Source: Meiothermus sp.
GTDB lineage: Bacteria > Deinococcota > Deinococci > Deinococcales > Thermaceae
Direction of reading: 5' to 3'
Assembly: GCF_025056915.1 (NCBI RefSeq)
Contig: NZ_JANWVH010000001.1
Coordinates: 62,001-126,000, forward strand
Length of the DNA stretch: 64,000 nt
In this document: positions 29,037-39,062 of the stretch, one piece after another
How the letters are laid out: each line of letters starts with the position of its first letter
How positions within the stretch are numbered: the stretch's first letter is position 1
Program-made: the position numbers and the translations under genes
Notes under the pieces: generated by a model
Database searches by the model: none
What the model saw: only the letters and a program-made list of their open reading frames with translations
Told to the model about the DNA's origin: nothing

Positions 29037-29738
29037 ATGCAAGCACTTCAGGACAAGGTTTATATCCTCACCGGTGGGGGGGGTGCCATTGCCGGTGCCA
29101 TTGCGCAGTCCTTCACCAAAGCGGGTGCCCGGCTGGCCCTGGCCGATGCCTACGAAACCACCATTGCCCAGCGAGCCCAGGAACTGGGGGGGCGGGCCTT
29201 TGTGGCCAACCTGACCCACTACCCCGATGCCGAGATGCTGGTGCGGCAGGTCAAGGCCCAGATGGGGCGGGTGGACGGTCTGATTCACACGGTGGGGGGC
29301 TTTGCTTATGCCCCCGTCAAGGACACCGACCCCAGTCTGTATGACCGGATGTTCGACCTCAACATGCGCACCCTGTTCTACATGACTCGAGCCATACTTC
29401 CGGAGCTTTTGGGTCAGAAAGACGGCTTTATCGCAGGCATTTCGGCGGCGGCTGCCTGGAATGGGGCTGGGCCTGGCGTAGCCCTCTACGCGGCCGCCAA
29501 GGCTGCGGTGGCCACCTACCTGCGCTCGCTGGATGCCGAGCTGGCCGGTACGGCAGTGCGGGTGGCGATTGTGTATCCGATGGGCGCAGTCGATACCCCC
29601 GCCAACCGCAAGGAGATGCCCGAGGCCGACCCCATGGCCTGGGTAGACCCCGTCGAGATTGGCGAAAGCCTGGTTTATGCGGCCAGCCGCAGCCCCAGGG
29701 GTCGGGTGCTGGAGCTGCAAATTTTCCCGCCCCGCTAG
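29037..29738 (+). CDS. Short-chain dehydrogenase/reductase
   Basis: VYILTGGGGAIAGAIAQSFTKAGARLALADA glycine-rich motif; YAAAKAAVATYLRSL active-site region. Confidence 0.88.
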   Translation: MQALQDKVYILTGGGGAIAGAIAQSFTKAGARLALADAYETTIAQRAQELGGRAFVANLTHYPDAEMLVRQVKAQMGRVDGLIHTVGGFAYAPVKDTDPSLYDRMFDLNMRTLFYMTRAILPELLGQKDGFIAGISAAAAWNGAGPGVALYAAAKAAVATYLRSLDAELAGTAVRVAIVYPMGAVDTPANRKEMPEADPMAWVDPVEIGESLVYAASRSPRGRVLELQIFPPR

Positions 29739-30101
29739 GGGTTCTTGCAGCATTGCCCTCTCTGCACCCCTTCCAGCCATGCGGCCACGGGGTATACCAA
29801 CTTGGGTCTTACAAGCAACTTTCAACAGAATGGGCGTGGGGGGTGGGTCTCCAATGCCTGCTTCCCGCTTCGACGCACCGCTTCAATGGTTTGTTCGGGC
29901 CAGGCCGGTACAACACCCGGCATGGCGGGCCCTCGAGCCCATGCGGCTTGCACTGTACCTGACCCTTCTGGGCCAGAGCCTGAAGCCATCGGTTCCGGTG
30001 GGCCTTGAGAAGGGGTTGCGCCGCCGTTAGCTGGGCGTAACCCAGGGTTAAAGGTCGGAATAGCTTGCCGGAGGGGTGTCCTTTGGATTAGGGTGGGGTT
30101 T

Positions 30102-30701
30102 ATGGATGTTGCGGCCTACGTGCAGGCAGTGGGGTATCTGGGCATTTTCGCCACGGTATTTGTGGAGACGGGGCTCCTGGTAGGGTTTTTCCTGCCGGGG
30201 GACTCGCTTTTGATTGCGGTGGGTTTGCTGGCGGCGGCCAACAAAATGCAGTTGTCCATTGCCCTGCTGGCGCTCTTTTTGGGCTCGGTGCTGGGCAACA
30301 ACCTGGGCTACTGGCTGGGGCGCAAGGTCGGGCCGGCCTTGCTGACCCGGGCCAGGGTCAAGCCTGAAGATTTGGAACGCACCCGACGCTTTATGGCCCG
30401 GTTTGGCCCGCTCTCGATTCTGATTGGCCCTTATGTGCCGGTGTTCAGGGCGGTGGTGCCCTTTACCTGTGGAACGGTGAAGATGCCCTGGTGGCGTTTT
30501 TTTGTGCTGAGCTTGCTGGGAAGCCTGCTCTGGACGCAGGGGCTGACCCTGCTGGCCTACTATGTGGGCTCCAAAATTCCGCACCTCGAGCGCTACATAT
30601 ACCTGATTTTGCTGGCCGGGGTGGGTTTTGCGGTGGCGCTGGCGGCCTGGCGGGCCTACCGCTCGGGGAACCTGCGCTGGCCCAGCCGCAAAGCCGGGTA
30701 G
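30102..30701 (+). CDS. DedA family membrane protein
   Basis: VGFFLPGDSLLIAVGLLA, ARFGPLSILIGPYVPVFRAVVPFTCGTVKMPWWRF. Confidence 0.88.
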   Translation: MDVAAYVQAVGYLGIFATVFVETGLLVGFFLPGDSLLIAVGLLAAANKMQLSIALLALFLGSVLGNNLGYWLGRKVGPALLTRARVKPEDLERTRRFMARFGPLSILIGPYVPVFRAVVPFTCGTVKMPWWRFFVLSLLGSLLWTQGLTLLAYYVGSKIPHLERYIYLILLAGVGFAVALAAWRAYRSGNLRWPSRKAG

Positions 30702-30702
30702 G

Positions 30703-31098
30703 CTACTCGTGGGCTTCCACCAGTTCGACCAGTACCCCCCCTGACCACTTGGGGTGAATGAAGGCCACCCGGTGCCCCCCAAAACCGGGGCGAGGGGCGG
30801 CATCAATGAGGGGCGTGCCCTGGGCCGCCAATTGTTGTAACTCGGCGGTGAGGTTGGGGGTGGCCAGGGCGATGTGGTGCAGGCCTGGCCCGCGTTTTTC
30901 GATGAAGCGGGCGATGGCCGAGTCGGGGCGGGTGGCCTTGAGGAGTTCGAGCCGGCTGGGCCCGCTCCTGAGCATCCAGACCTCGACCCCCTGGCTTTCT
31001 ACGGTGCCCTGGGCCTCGAGGGCATAACCCAGCACCCGATAGGGCCGGGCGGCTTGCTCCAGGTCTTCAACGGCGATGCCGATATGGTGGATGTTCAT
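30703..31098 (-). CDS. mce: Methylmalonyl-CoA epimerase
   Basis: IHHIGIAVEDLEQA, GPGLHHIALATPNL, GHRVAFIHPKWSGGVLVELVE. Confidence 0.88.
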   Translation of the reverse strand: MNIHHIGIAVEDLEQAARPYRVLGYALEAQGTVESQGVEVWMLRSGPSRLELLKATRPDSAIARFIEKRGPGLHHIALATPNLTAELQQLAAQGTPLIDAAPRPGFGGHRVAFIHPKWSGGVLVELVEAHE

Positions 31099-31153
31099 AT
31101 CCCCAAACTACCCCAATCCGTATTGGCAGGACAGGGATATTCGTAAGGCTCGA

Positions 31154-32368
31154 CTACTCCACCGGGATAAAAGCCAGCCCGGCGATGCGCTCCTGGAAGC
31201 TGCCCAGCGAGGAAGTGCGAACCCCCGCGCTGGTCAGGGCGCTGGCGATGTTGACGGTCAAATCAATCACCGAGAGGGTGGGAGTGTCCTGGTCGGCGAT
31301 GTACAAGAACTGGTCAATGCCGACCGTGGCCGTGCTGTAGCGGCGGCTGCGGGAAAGCCCGCTCTCGTTTTCGCGGGGCAATTGAAAGCCCCCTTCAAAA
31401 CGGGCCAGCCCGGTACCCAGCACGAAGACCGGCGGGGCGCCCCTGGCAAACTGCCGCGCTGCGAGGTTGGCGTCGCGCACGAGCCCCACCTCGCTGGTGG
31501 CGCCCAGGTTCCAGGCAACCAGGGTGGTGTCGGTGGTGGTGGGGTCGTTGTCGTCGAAGAGGCCCAGGGCCTGGCCGTTCACAAAAATCAGGTCGGTGGG
31601 GCTTGACCCACTCAGGCTCAGGGGCCGCTCGATAAAGGGGTTGACAAAATCGTACTGCCCGAACTGGCCGGGTGTGAGGTAGAGCAGCTGGTCGTTTGGG
31701 CCCAGGGTCAGCCGAACGGGTGCGGTCAGGCGCACCAGGTTGGGGTTGCTGAAGTCCAGCGGGTCGGGCAGGGCGGTGGCGGTGAAGGGAATAAGCCAGG
31801 CCCGGTAGGCCTCGATGGGGGGTGTGGGTACGGCGGGGGCGGGGGGGCAGACCAAGAGCAGGTTGCTCTGTCCCTGGCGCAGGTAGCCCCTCGAGCAGTC
31901 CACCGGCAGGGCCTGGTCCAAGCCGTCGAGCTGGGGGGTTCCCACGTCATCCACGCTGAGGTTGCTGGCGTTGAAGCGGCGCAGGCGGCTGGGGGTCAGC
32001 ACCCAGAGCTGGTCGTTGGCCCCCTGCTGCAGGCTGCGGCGGTAGAGCAGGCCCACGATGGGCCCGTCCAGGTCCCAGCTACCTACCCGGCGGGCTAGGT
32101 CGAAGTTGCCGGGCTGGAGGGTGCTGCTCTGGAAGAAGCGAATCTGGTAGGTGTTGTTGCTGGGGTTGTTGACCCCGGCGGCCAGCAGGGCGCGGGTGGG
32201 TTCCTCGCTGCTGCCGGTGCAGCTTGCGAGCAAGGGCAAACCCAGGAGCAGCACGGTCAGGTACACCCTGTGTAGCCTGCTTGAGTAGGCCTGGGGCGCA
32301 GAAGCCTTCCTCCGGCGGAGCGCAGCGGGCGCTTTTTGAACCGAGAGCCACAGAAACGGGTTGCCCAT
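31154..32368 (-). CDS. Lipoprotein of unknown function, beta-propeller-like
   Basis: Lipobox [16 protein letters not shown]; start ATG 32368 four bases after the LptD-like stop. Confidence 0.6.
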   Translation of the reverse strand: MGNPFLWLSVQKAPAALRRRKASAPQAYSSRLHRVYLTVLLLGLPLLASCTGSSEEPTRALLAAGVNNPSNNTYQIRFFQSSTLQPGNFDLARRVGSWDLDGPIVGLLYRRSLQQGANDQLWVLTPSRLRRFNASNLSVDDVGTPQLDGLDQALPVDCSRGYLRQGQSNLLLVCPPAPAVPTPPIEAYRAWLIPFTATALPDPLDFSNPNLVRLTAPVRLTLGPNDQLLYLTPGQFGQYDFVNPFIERPLSLSGSSPTDLIFVNGQALGLFDDNDPTTTDTTLVAWNLGATSEVGLVRDANLAARQFARGAPPVFVLGTGLARFEGGFQLPRENESGLSRSRRYSTATVGIDQFLYIADQDTPTLSVIDLTVNIASALTSAGVRTSSLGSFQERIAGLAFIPVE

Positions 32369-32372
32369 ATTT

Positions 32373-35321
32373 TTACCTTCCTCCAGGGCTGGGCAGCCGG
32401 ATGCCGCCCGGCAGGACGATGTTGTTCTGGTTGAAGAGGAACTCGGCGGCATCGCCCCCCAGGGCAAAGGAAAACTTGAACTCCTGTTTGAGGGTATCCA
32501 GGCTGGCCCGGAAAGCCCAGCAGCAACGATCCACGACAAGGTCGAGGCGCGGGCGCAGGATGGTGCCCTCGAGGTTGGGCAGAAAAAATTCCCTGGGGTT
32601 GACCCCGCCGCTTTCAGGGGCGTTCCACACCATGCGTAAAAACAGGCGGGTTTTCTCGAGGCCCATGAAGCTAAAGGTGGGGCCAAACTCGCGCAGGGTC
32701 ACGCGGAAGCGTCCGCTGTTGTCCGAAAGGCGCTCGAGGGCCACAAATCCCTGGAGCGAAAGGCCCGGGGGGTCTTCGGCCCGCAGGGGGGCGGGGACAA
32801 TTTCCAGCTCGCCGCTGAAGCGTACGAAGCGCAGGAAAGCCTGGGTGTCGTCCTCGAGGGTGAGGGGGTTTTCGCTTTCGGGGAAGTGAAACTCCGCCGA
32901 GACCTCGTTGATGAACACCTCGGGTTCGCGCACCGCGGCCCGCACCGCCAGGCGGGGGTTTCGCAAGAGGCCCTCGCGGTAGCTCCACAACAGGTCGGCC
33001 TGGAAGAGGTCGGCGCTGTACTGGTAGCCCAGCCGGAAGCGGCTCTCGCTGCCGGGGCTGAAGCCGACGGCGTTGGTGAACACAAAGGTATGCAGGCCCA
33101 GGGTGAGCTGGGCCAGGCCGTCCAGAAAGGCCGGGGTGGCCGTGGGCGTGGGGTTGAGGGTGGAGGGCAGCGGTGTGTACAGGTGGGTGAAGCTCTGGCG
33201 CAGGCGGAAGCTGTTGGGGGCCTCCTGCAAGACCAGGTTGAGTTCGGTGCGGATGGCCTGCCCGTTGTTCAGGTCACGGCTGTGGCTGAGCGAGGTGGTG
33301 TTGCCGGGGGGGTTGTAGCTCGCGGCAAGCTCCAGAGGGTCGTAGCGGGCAATGAGGGGAATCTGGTCGGGGGGCCGGGTCTCTTTTTCCTGCACGTCCC
33401 AGTAGCGGTAGCCGGTGCGCAGGGAAAAGTTGAAGGGGGTGGGGTTGAAGGCCGCGCTCAGGGTGAGGAGCCGGTCCAGGCCCAGCTCGAGCTGCCGCTC
33501 GTAGGACAGGTTCAGGCTGAAGGGGGCGGGGGAGAGGCCCAGGCTGGAACGCAAGAGGCCCCAGCGGCCCTGCTCGAGGTCGCGGCTCAGGCTGGTAGTG
33601 AAGTTGACCCAGGGGAAGGGGCGCGAGGCCAGGGTTAGCTCGGCGGGGGGGTCGAAGATGCGGCGCTCGAGGTCGCGGCTGGCCCGTGCGGTGAGGGAGA
33701 AAAGGGGGTCGGGGTTGAAGCTGAACGAACCCTCCAGCCGGCTGGTGCGCTGGGGGCGCTCATAGTCGAACTGGAAGGGGGTCTCGCCTTCCACCACATT
33801 GCGGCTCACGCTCAGGTTCACGCCGAAAGGCCCCAGGGTCTGGCCCACGCTGGCCCGGGTATCCCAGCGAATCAGGCGTTCGAACTCGGTGGGGTTGCCC
33901 TGGGGGTCGAAGTTCTGGGTGCTGTAGTAGCGCCCGATAAAGGTGTTCTCGACGCTAAAACTAAAGCCTGGCCAGGGTGGCGTGGCAGGACGGTAGCTGC
34001 TGCGGTGCTCCACCCAGAGCCGCCCTGCGCCAATGTAAGGCCCGAGCCGCCGGGCGCTGCGGTTGAGGGGGTTGCTGGGGGCCTCGTAGTAGCCCAACAA
34101 CACCCGCCCGTTGAGCCGCAGCTCGCCCTCGAGGCCCCTGGGAAAGCTAATCTCGGCCTCGGGCAGGCGTTTGGGGGTGGTGCGTTCGTTGGGCAGGGCC
34201 AGGGGGTTGTGATCGAGGTAGCCGTCCAGGGTGATGCGGTAGAGGGGCTCGCCCTGCCGGGTGGCCCCCTCGATCAGAAAGGTGGTGTAGTCGGGCTGGC
34301 CCCCCGCCCCCTGCAAAAAGCGCGGCTCGACCTGTGCGCTATCGTCCCGCACGACCTGCCCCTCCAGGCGAAACGCGGGCTCTTCCAGCTTGTAGCTGAA
34401 ACGGTACTTGAAAATGCCGTCCTTGCGCGGGTCGCTGTCGGGCAGCACCAGCCCGGCAGGGGGGGGCAGGTACAAAAACTGATAGCGCTCCTGCGCCGCC
34501 CCGATGCCGTAGTGGTCGAAACCAAAGCCAAAGCCCCGCCGCTCGAAGTAGCGCAGCAGGGTAAAGCCCAGGCCAAAATCGGAAACGTAGGGCAGGTCGG
34601 CGCTTACAAACACCCCGTCGCTCTCGCTCTGGCCGAACTCGAGCTTAGGCCGCCGCTCGTTCAGGAACAACAGCAGCACCGGCAGGTAGAGGATGCGCTC
34701 GCCCCGCCGCAGCACCCACACCCCCCGGGCGATGATCCGGTCGCCCGGATAGAGCAGCACTTCCTGGGCCTGGAAGGCATAATCGGCCACCTCCTGCTCA
34801 CAGCGCTGGCAGGGGGTCAGGTAGCCTTCTTGCAGCAGGATCTGCCCGGCGGCCCGCTGGCAGATAGGCCCCTCCAGATAAAACTCGCCCGACTCGATTC
34901 TGACCTGAATGGCCTCGAAGCTTTCGTCGTCGGTGAAGAGCTCGAGTTCCTGGGCCTCGATGAGCTGGCCCTGCTTGTCCCGGTAGCGCACCCCGCCCAG
35001 GAGCAAAAGGCGCTTTCGGGTGCGGTTGAACACCACCCGGGGGGCTTCGATGCTCTCGCCGTCCCGATCCATCTTGACCGGGTTGCCCACCAGAATGACC
35101 AGCTCCTCGCCGGCCTCGTTGCGGAGTTCCAGGCGCTCGGCCTCGAGGATTTTCAGGCGTTTGCCTGCGGAGGGGGCCTCGCCCTCCTGGGCCTGTGCGT
35201 AAGGGCCCAGCCAGATAATCAGCAGGGCCAGCAACAGCCAGAGGCGGGACTGGTAGGGCCAAGGACTTCGGCCCTGTGGCAGCGAAACCCTAAGTCCCTG
35301 TTTCAGAGCATCCGGGCTCAT
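32373..35321 (-). CDS. LptD-like outer membrane protein
   Basis: OstA-like N-terminus (GEELVILVGNPVKMDRDGESIEAPRVVFNRTRKRLLLLGGVRYRDKQG), EGYLTPCQRCEQEVADYAFQAQEVLLYPGDRIIARGVWVLRRGERILYLPVLLL, long C-terminal beta barrel. Confidence 0.8.
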   Translation of the reverse strand: MSPDALKQGLRVSLPQGRSPWPYQSRLWLLLALLIIWLGPYAQAQEGEAPSAGKRLKILEAERLELRNEAGEELVILVGNPVKMDRDGESIEAPRVVFNRTRKRLLLLGGVRYRDKQGQLIEAQELELFTDDESFEAIQVRIESGEFYLEGPICQRAAGQILLQEGYLTPCQRCEQEVADYAFQAQEVLLYPGDRIIARGVWVLRRGERILYLPVLLLFLNERRPKLEFGQSESDGVFVSADLPYVSDFGLGFTLLRYFERRGFGFGFDHYGIGAAQERYQFLYLPPPAGLVLPDSDPRKDGIFKYRFSYKLEEPAFRLEGQVVRDDSAQVEPRFLQGAGGQPDYTTFLIEGATRQGEPLYRITLDGYLDHNPLALPNERTTPKRLPEAEISFPRGLEGELRLNGRVLLGYYEAPSNPLNRSARRLGPYIGAGRLWVEHRSSYRPATPPWPGFSFSVENTFIGRYYSTQNFDPQGNPTEFERLIRWDTRASVGQTLGPFGVNLSVSRNVVEGETPFQFDYERPQRTSRLEGSFSFNPDPLFSLTARASRDLERRIFDPPAELTLASRPFPWVNFTTSLSRDLEQGRWGLLRSSLGLSPAPFSLNLSYERQLELGLDRLLTLSAAFNPTPFNFSLRTGYRYWDVQEKETRPPDQIPLIARYDPLELAASYNPPGNTTSLSHSRDLNNGQAIRTELNLVLQEAPNSFRLRQSFTHLYTPLPSTLNPTPTATPAFLDGLAQLTLGLHTFVFTNAVGFSPGSESRFRLGYQYSADLFQADLLWSYREGLLRNPRLAVRAAVREPEVFINEVSAEFHFPESENPLTLEDDTQAFLRFVRFSGELEIVPAPLRAEDPPGLSLQGFVALERLSDNSGRFRVTLREFGPTFSFMGLEKTRLFLRMVWNAPESGGVNPREFFLPNLEGTILRPRLDLVVDRCCWAFRASLDTLKQEFKFSFALGGDAAEFLFNQNNIVLPGGIRLPSPGGR

Positions 35322-36358
35322 CGTTTCCCCAGTCGCAAAAGCGCCAGACCGGCCAGCGCATAGAGCAGGTTGGGCCCCCAGGCCGCCAGGAGGGGGTGCA
35401 GCACCCCCTGTTCGCCCATGATGCGGCCCACGCTCCAGGTGGCGTAGTAGATGAAGGTGAGCACCACCACCCCCAGCATGCCCAGGCTGCGGCTGCCGCC
35501 CAGCAGGAAGAAAGCCAGTCCCACCGCAAACAGGGCGAACGAGAACACCGCGGCGGGTTCGGCCCATTTGCGCTGCAGGGCGGTGAGTTCGGCGTGGTAG
35601 GGGAGCCCCTGGGCCTGGTACTGGGCAATGCGCTGGCGCAGTTCGGCCACCGTCAGGCTGAAGAGGCCGCCGGGGGGCTCGAGGGAAAGCTCCACCAGCG
35701 GCACCGTGGCCCGTTCGAAGCGCGCGACCGTGCGGGGCCGAGCGCCCCCATAAGTCACCCGCAGCCCCTCCGAGAGAATCAGTGCCCCCTGCTCAAAACG
35801 CCCCTTTTCAGCCAGCAAAATTTCCTCGGCTGTAATCACCCGCACCTGGCCGATGCCGCTATCGCTCACCTCGCCCACGTAGACAATGCGGCCATAGGCA
35901 TCCACCAGCCGGGTGCCGGGCTGGAGCAAAGCCCTGGGTTTTTGCAGCACCGCCTGCCGCAAAACATTCTGCCCCTGCTGCAAGCTGCGCGGCACCAGGC
36001 TGTCGGCGGCCAGCAAACACACCGCAAACAGGAAACTGCCCAGCAGCAGGAGCGGAAACAGCACCCGCAGCTTGGAGACCCCCCCGGCCAGCATGGCCTT
36101 GAGCTCGGACTCCTCGCCCATGCGCGAGAGCACCAGCAAAAGCGCAAACAAGAAGGCCAGCGGCATCCCCCGGACCAGCGCCTCGGGCACCCGGTAGGCC
36201 AGGTACTGGCTGACCACCCAGGGGTCGGCCCCCCGGGCCAGAAGCGGCGCCAGCACCTCGTACAAGGCCCCCCCCAGCAAGGCCAGTACCACCACCGCCA
36301 GCGACCCCAGCACATAAGCGCCAACCTCCTGGGTCAGGTAGCGGTCAAGGGTGTTCAC
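35318..36358 (-). CDS. LptF/LptG-family permease (YjgP/YjgQ)
   Basis: VNTLDRYLTQEVGAYVLGSLAVVVLALLGG..., VPEALVRGMPLAFLFALLLVLSRMGEESELKAMLAGGVSKLRVLFPLLLLG; GTG start at 36358. Confidence 0.88.
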   Translation of the reverse strand: MNTLDRYLTQEVGAYVLGSLAVVVLALLGGALYEVLAPLLARGADPWVVSQYLAYRVPEALVRGMPLAFLFALLLVLSRMGEESELKAMLAGGVSKLRVLFPLLLLGSFLFAVCLLAADSLVPRSLQQGQNVLRQAVLQKPRALLQPGTRLVDAYGRIVYVGEVSDSGIGQVRVITAEEILLAEKGRFEQGALILSEGLRVTYGGARPRTVARFERATVPLVELSLEPPGGLFSLTVAELRQRIAQYQAQGLPYHAELTALQRKWAEPAAVFSFALFAVGLAFFLLGGSRSLGMLGVVVLTFIYYATWSVGRIMGEQGVLHPLLAAWGPNLLYALAGLALLRLGKR

Positions 36359-36424
36359 GGCTGCCTCCAGCTTGGGGCAGGGGCCAGGCGGGGCTTTTGG
36401 CCCCCAGCCATACCGCACGATTCC

Positions 36425-37441
36425 TCATCGGGCCAGCCTCCAGGTGCCGAGAAGGGCCAGCCCCCCATAAACCAGGTTGGGCAGCCAGGCCCCATACGCG
36501 CCCAAGAGGTCGAAACGGGCGAACTGGGCCGAGAGGGTAAAAAGCGTCCAGTAGCCAAAAATAAGCCCCACCACCGCAATAAAGGCCCAGGCTGCCTCGC
36601 GCAACGAAAGGCCAATCACAACCGCCAGCCAGGCCAGCACCACCGTGCCGGCGGCGTTGGCATAGCGCCGGGCCAAGGGGAATTGGGCCGAGGGGTCGGC
36701 TTGGGCAGCGGCGTGCAGGTCGGGCATCGGCATGGCCTCATAGGAGAGGGCCTTGGGCTGTACCCCCACGGGGAAGGGGAGGGGGTGTTCGGCCTCTTGG
36801 AAGATTTTGCCGTTGGGGTCGACCCGGTAGGCGTTTTGCAGCCGCCAGGCGCCGCTGACCCAGACCCCTCGCTCGGCGCTCCAGATTGAACCCCCTGGCT
36901 CCACCACCCGGACGCCCTCCAGCCTCGAGCCCACCCCCCCTTCCGGCGGCGGATAGATGCGCTGGGCATAGTACACGCCCAGCCCCTGGGGGGTGTAGGT
37001 GCGCTCGGTCAGGACGCCCGAGGGCTCGGAACCGTAGTAAATTTTGTACTGCAAGGCCTCAAAGCGTTCCTGGGCAATGGGCTTGAGCCAGCCTTCGTTG
37101 TAGAGCACCACCGCCCCCACCAGCAGCGAAAGCCCCACTACCGGCGCAATGAAGCTGCGGGGCGGCACCCCCGCCGCAAAGGCGGCCTTGAGTTCGGACT
37201 GGCGAATCCAGCGGGCCAGGGCCACCAAGAGCGCAAACACCAGCCCCAGCGGCAGCGCGATGCCCAGGGTGTAGGGCACCCGGTAGGCCACCATTTGGGC
37301 TATTTCGGCCACGGGGGTTTTGGCCCGCAGGAAGGCCCCCGAAAGCGAGGAGAGCAGATCGAAGGTGATCAGCCCCACGAATAGCAGCACGCCCAGCAGA
37401 TACAGAGACAACGTTTCGCGTAATAAATAACGCTGCAACAT
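36425..37441 (-). CDS. LptF/LptG-family permease (YjgP/YjgQ)
   Basis: MLQRYLLRETLSLYLLGVLLFVGLITFDLL, VPYTLGIALPLGLVFALLVALARWIRQSELKAAFAAGVPPRSF. Confidence 0.88.
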   Translation of the reverse strand: MLQRYLLRETLSLYLLGVLLFVGLITFDLLSSLSGAFLRAKTPVAEIAQMVAYRVPYTLGIALPLGLVFALLVALARWIRQSELKAAFAAGVPPRSFIAPVVGLSLLVGAVVLYNEGWLKPIAQERFEALQYKIYYGSEPSGVLTERTYTPQGLGVYYAQRIYPPPEGGVGSRLEGVRVVEPGGSIWSAERGVWVSGAWRLQNAYRVDPNGKIFQEAEHPLPFPVGVQPKALSYEAMPMPDLHAAAQADPSAQFPLARRYANAAGTVVLAWLAVVIGLSLREAAWAFIAVVGLIFGYWTLFTLSAQFARFDLLGAYGAWLPNLVYGGLALLGTWRLAR

Positions 37442-37608
37442 CCCAGAGCGAAGTATAAGGGGCGGCCAGGTGAGAAGCGGCCAATTTGACCCTCTATAGC
37501 GATAATCTCGAGAGGTTCAAGGGGTTTGGGATTTGTTTTTGCCCGGCAGTGGTTGATCGAGAACCCGCGCGTGAGGCTTTTTTCACGCTTCGTTCATGCA
37601 CAAAAAAA

Positions 37609-37711
37609 GCGCCCCCGGCTCCCTGACGGCACCCGCTCCGTGGCGCTTAGGGCTGCTGCCTTCCGGCCCTGACCCGGTTCACGCTGGTGCGCCGCGTCAG
37701 ACCGAGGACGC
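37609..37711 (-). ncRNA. ffs: Bacterial small SRP RNA (4.5S-like)
   Basis: Reverse complement contains GUGAACCGGGUCAGGGCCGGAAGGCAGCAGCCCUAAGCGCC (domain IV hallmark); ends GCGUCCUCGGUC / GAGCCGGGGGCGC pair; T-run after 3' end. Confidence 0.93.
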
Positions 37712-38030
37712 GACCTCGAGGATAACATACGAACGCCCAAAGGCAAGGTGGGGTGGACAAGCTCTCGATGGGGCGCTCTGGTTCGCACCGTCGAAAATAC
37801 CTGTCGCGTGCGGCAAGTTCCAGAAGAGCTCATACGTCGAGTCCAGCCTCGCTGATTTGGTACTCTGGCCGTCGGCACTGTAGATGATTGACCATAGACC
37901 TGGCTATCCGCTATGAGCCCACTTCTTGGCCAACCCAACCACGCAGCCATCCCTTCCACCTCGTTACGCCGTTCACGCATCTGCCGCACGTGAACCAGGC
38001 CCGGCGCGTTACCTGCGTATAATCACACCC

Positions 38031-38948
38031 ATGAGTGAAGCGGTGGCAACCAGCGCCCCCGGTGCGGCCCTCGAGGCCCAGCAACTGGGCAAGAAGTACG
38101 GGCGCAAACCCGTGCTGGAGAACATCACCTTTGCCGTGCAGCCGGGCGAGGTCTATGCCCTGGCCGGGCCCAATGGCTCCGGCAAGACCACCCTGATTCG
38201 CCTGCTGACGGGTCTGGCTTTCCCCACCTCAGGGGTGGTGCGGATGCTAGGGCAGGACATCTACAACGGCGGCTACCTGGCCCGGCGGGCCCTGGGGGCG
38301 GTGGTGGAGGCCCCGGCGGCTTTCTACCCCCACCTGACCGGGCGGCAGAACCTCGAGATGATCGCTTTTCTGACGGGTATGTCCAATGTGGATGCCCGCA
38401 TCCGCGAGGTACTGGCCAGGCTCGAGCTGCTCTCGGTGGCCGACCAGCCGGTGCGAACCTACTCGCTCGGCCAGCGTCAGCGCCTGGGGCTGGCCTCGGC
38501 CATCCTGCACGAGCCGCAAATCCTCATCCTGGACGAGCCCACCAGCGGTCTCGACCCCCAAGGCATCAGCAAGGTTCACGAAATTCTGGCTGAGCTGGCC
38601 TGGAAAGGGGTGGCGGTGCTCCTGTCCACCCACCACCTGCGCGAGGTCTCGGCCTATTCCGACAAGGTGGGCATCCTGGGCGGGGGGCGGCTTTTGGAAG
38701 AGGTCAAGCTGGGGGCCAAGGGCGAAACCTACCGCCTGCGGGTGGACGATCCGCCTCGAGCCGCGGCCTTCCTCAAGACCGTGCCGGGGGTGCAGAACGT
38801 GAGCCTGCGCGATGTAAACGTAATTTTTGAGGGCTCGCCCAATGTGGCCCTGGCCGCGCTGGTGCGCGAGAACTTCCAGGTGCAGTTCCTCGAGCCCGAC
38901 TACTTCGACCTCTACGACTACTACCGCGAAAGGGTGAAACATGCGTAG
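38031..38948 (+). CDS. ABC transporter ATP-binding protein
   Basis: GPNGSGKTTLIRLLTGL, YSLGQRQRLGLASAIL, ILILDEPTSGLDPQG; TATAAT 7 nt upstream of ATG. Confidence 0.93.
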   Translation: MSEAVATSAPGAALEAQQLGKKYGRKPVLENITFAVQPGEVYALAGPNGSGKTTLIRLLTGLAFPTSGVVRMLGQDIYNGGYLARRALGAVVEAPAAFYPHLTGRQNLEMIAFLTGMSNVDARIREVLARLELLSVADQPVRTYSLGQRQRLGLASAILHEPQILILDEPTSGLDPQGISKVHEILAELAWKGVAVLLSTHHLREVSAYSDKVGILGGGRLLEEVKLGAKGETYRLRVDDPPRAAAFLKTVPGVQNVSLRDVNVIFEGSPNVALAALVRENFQVQFLEPDYFDLYDYYRERVKHA

Positions 38949-39062
38949 CCAGAAAGCAGGGGTCTGGGCGCAGGGTGCAGGGCTCGGGGAGGAACCGAAG
39001 GGCTTGCTCTTTACTGCCGAGGTATTTCCCCGAAACCAACACCTCGATGAAAGGAGTGCACC

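Noticed and set aside
30037-30049. TAACCC-A-GGGTTA palindrome upstream of the DedA gene
   Set aside because: Too short and isolated to distinguish from chance without comparative data.
32369-32686. N-terminal extension of the lipoprotein ORF
   Set aside because: It overlaps the end of the LptD-like gene; the signal sequence and lipobox define the start at 32368.
34005-35363. 452-aa plus-strand ORF opposite the LptD-like gene
   Set aside because: Low-complexity antisense translation rich in G/Q/V/H; the minus-strand product has recognisable domains.
35396-36889. 497-aa plus-strand ORF opposite the LptF/LptG genes
   Set aside because: H/Q/G-rich antisense artifact.
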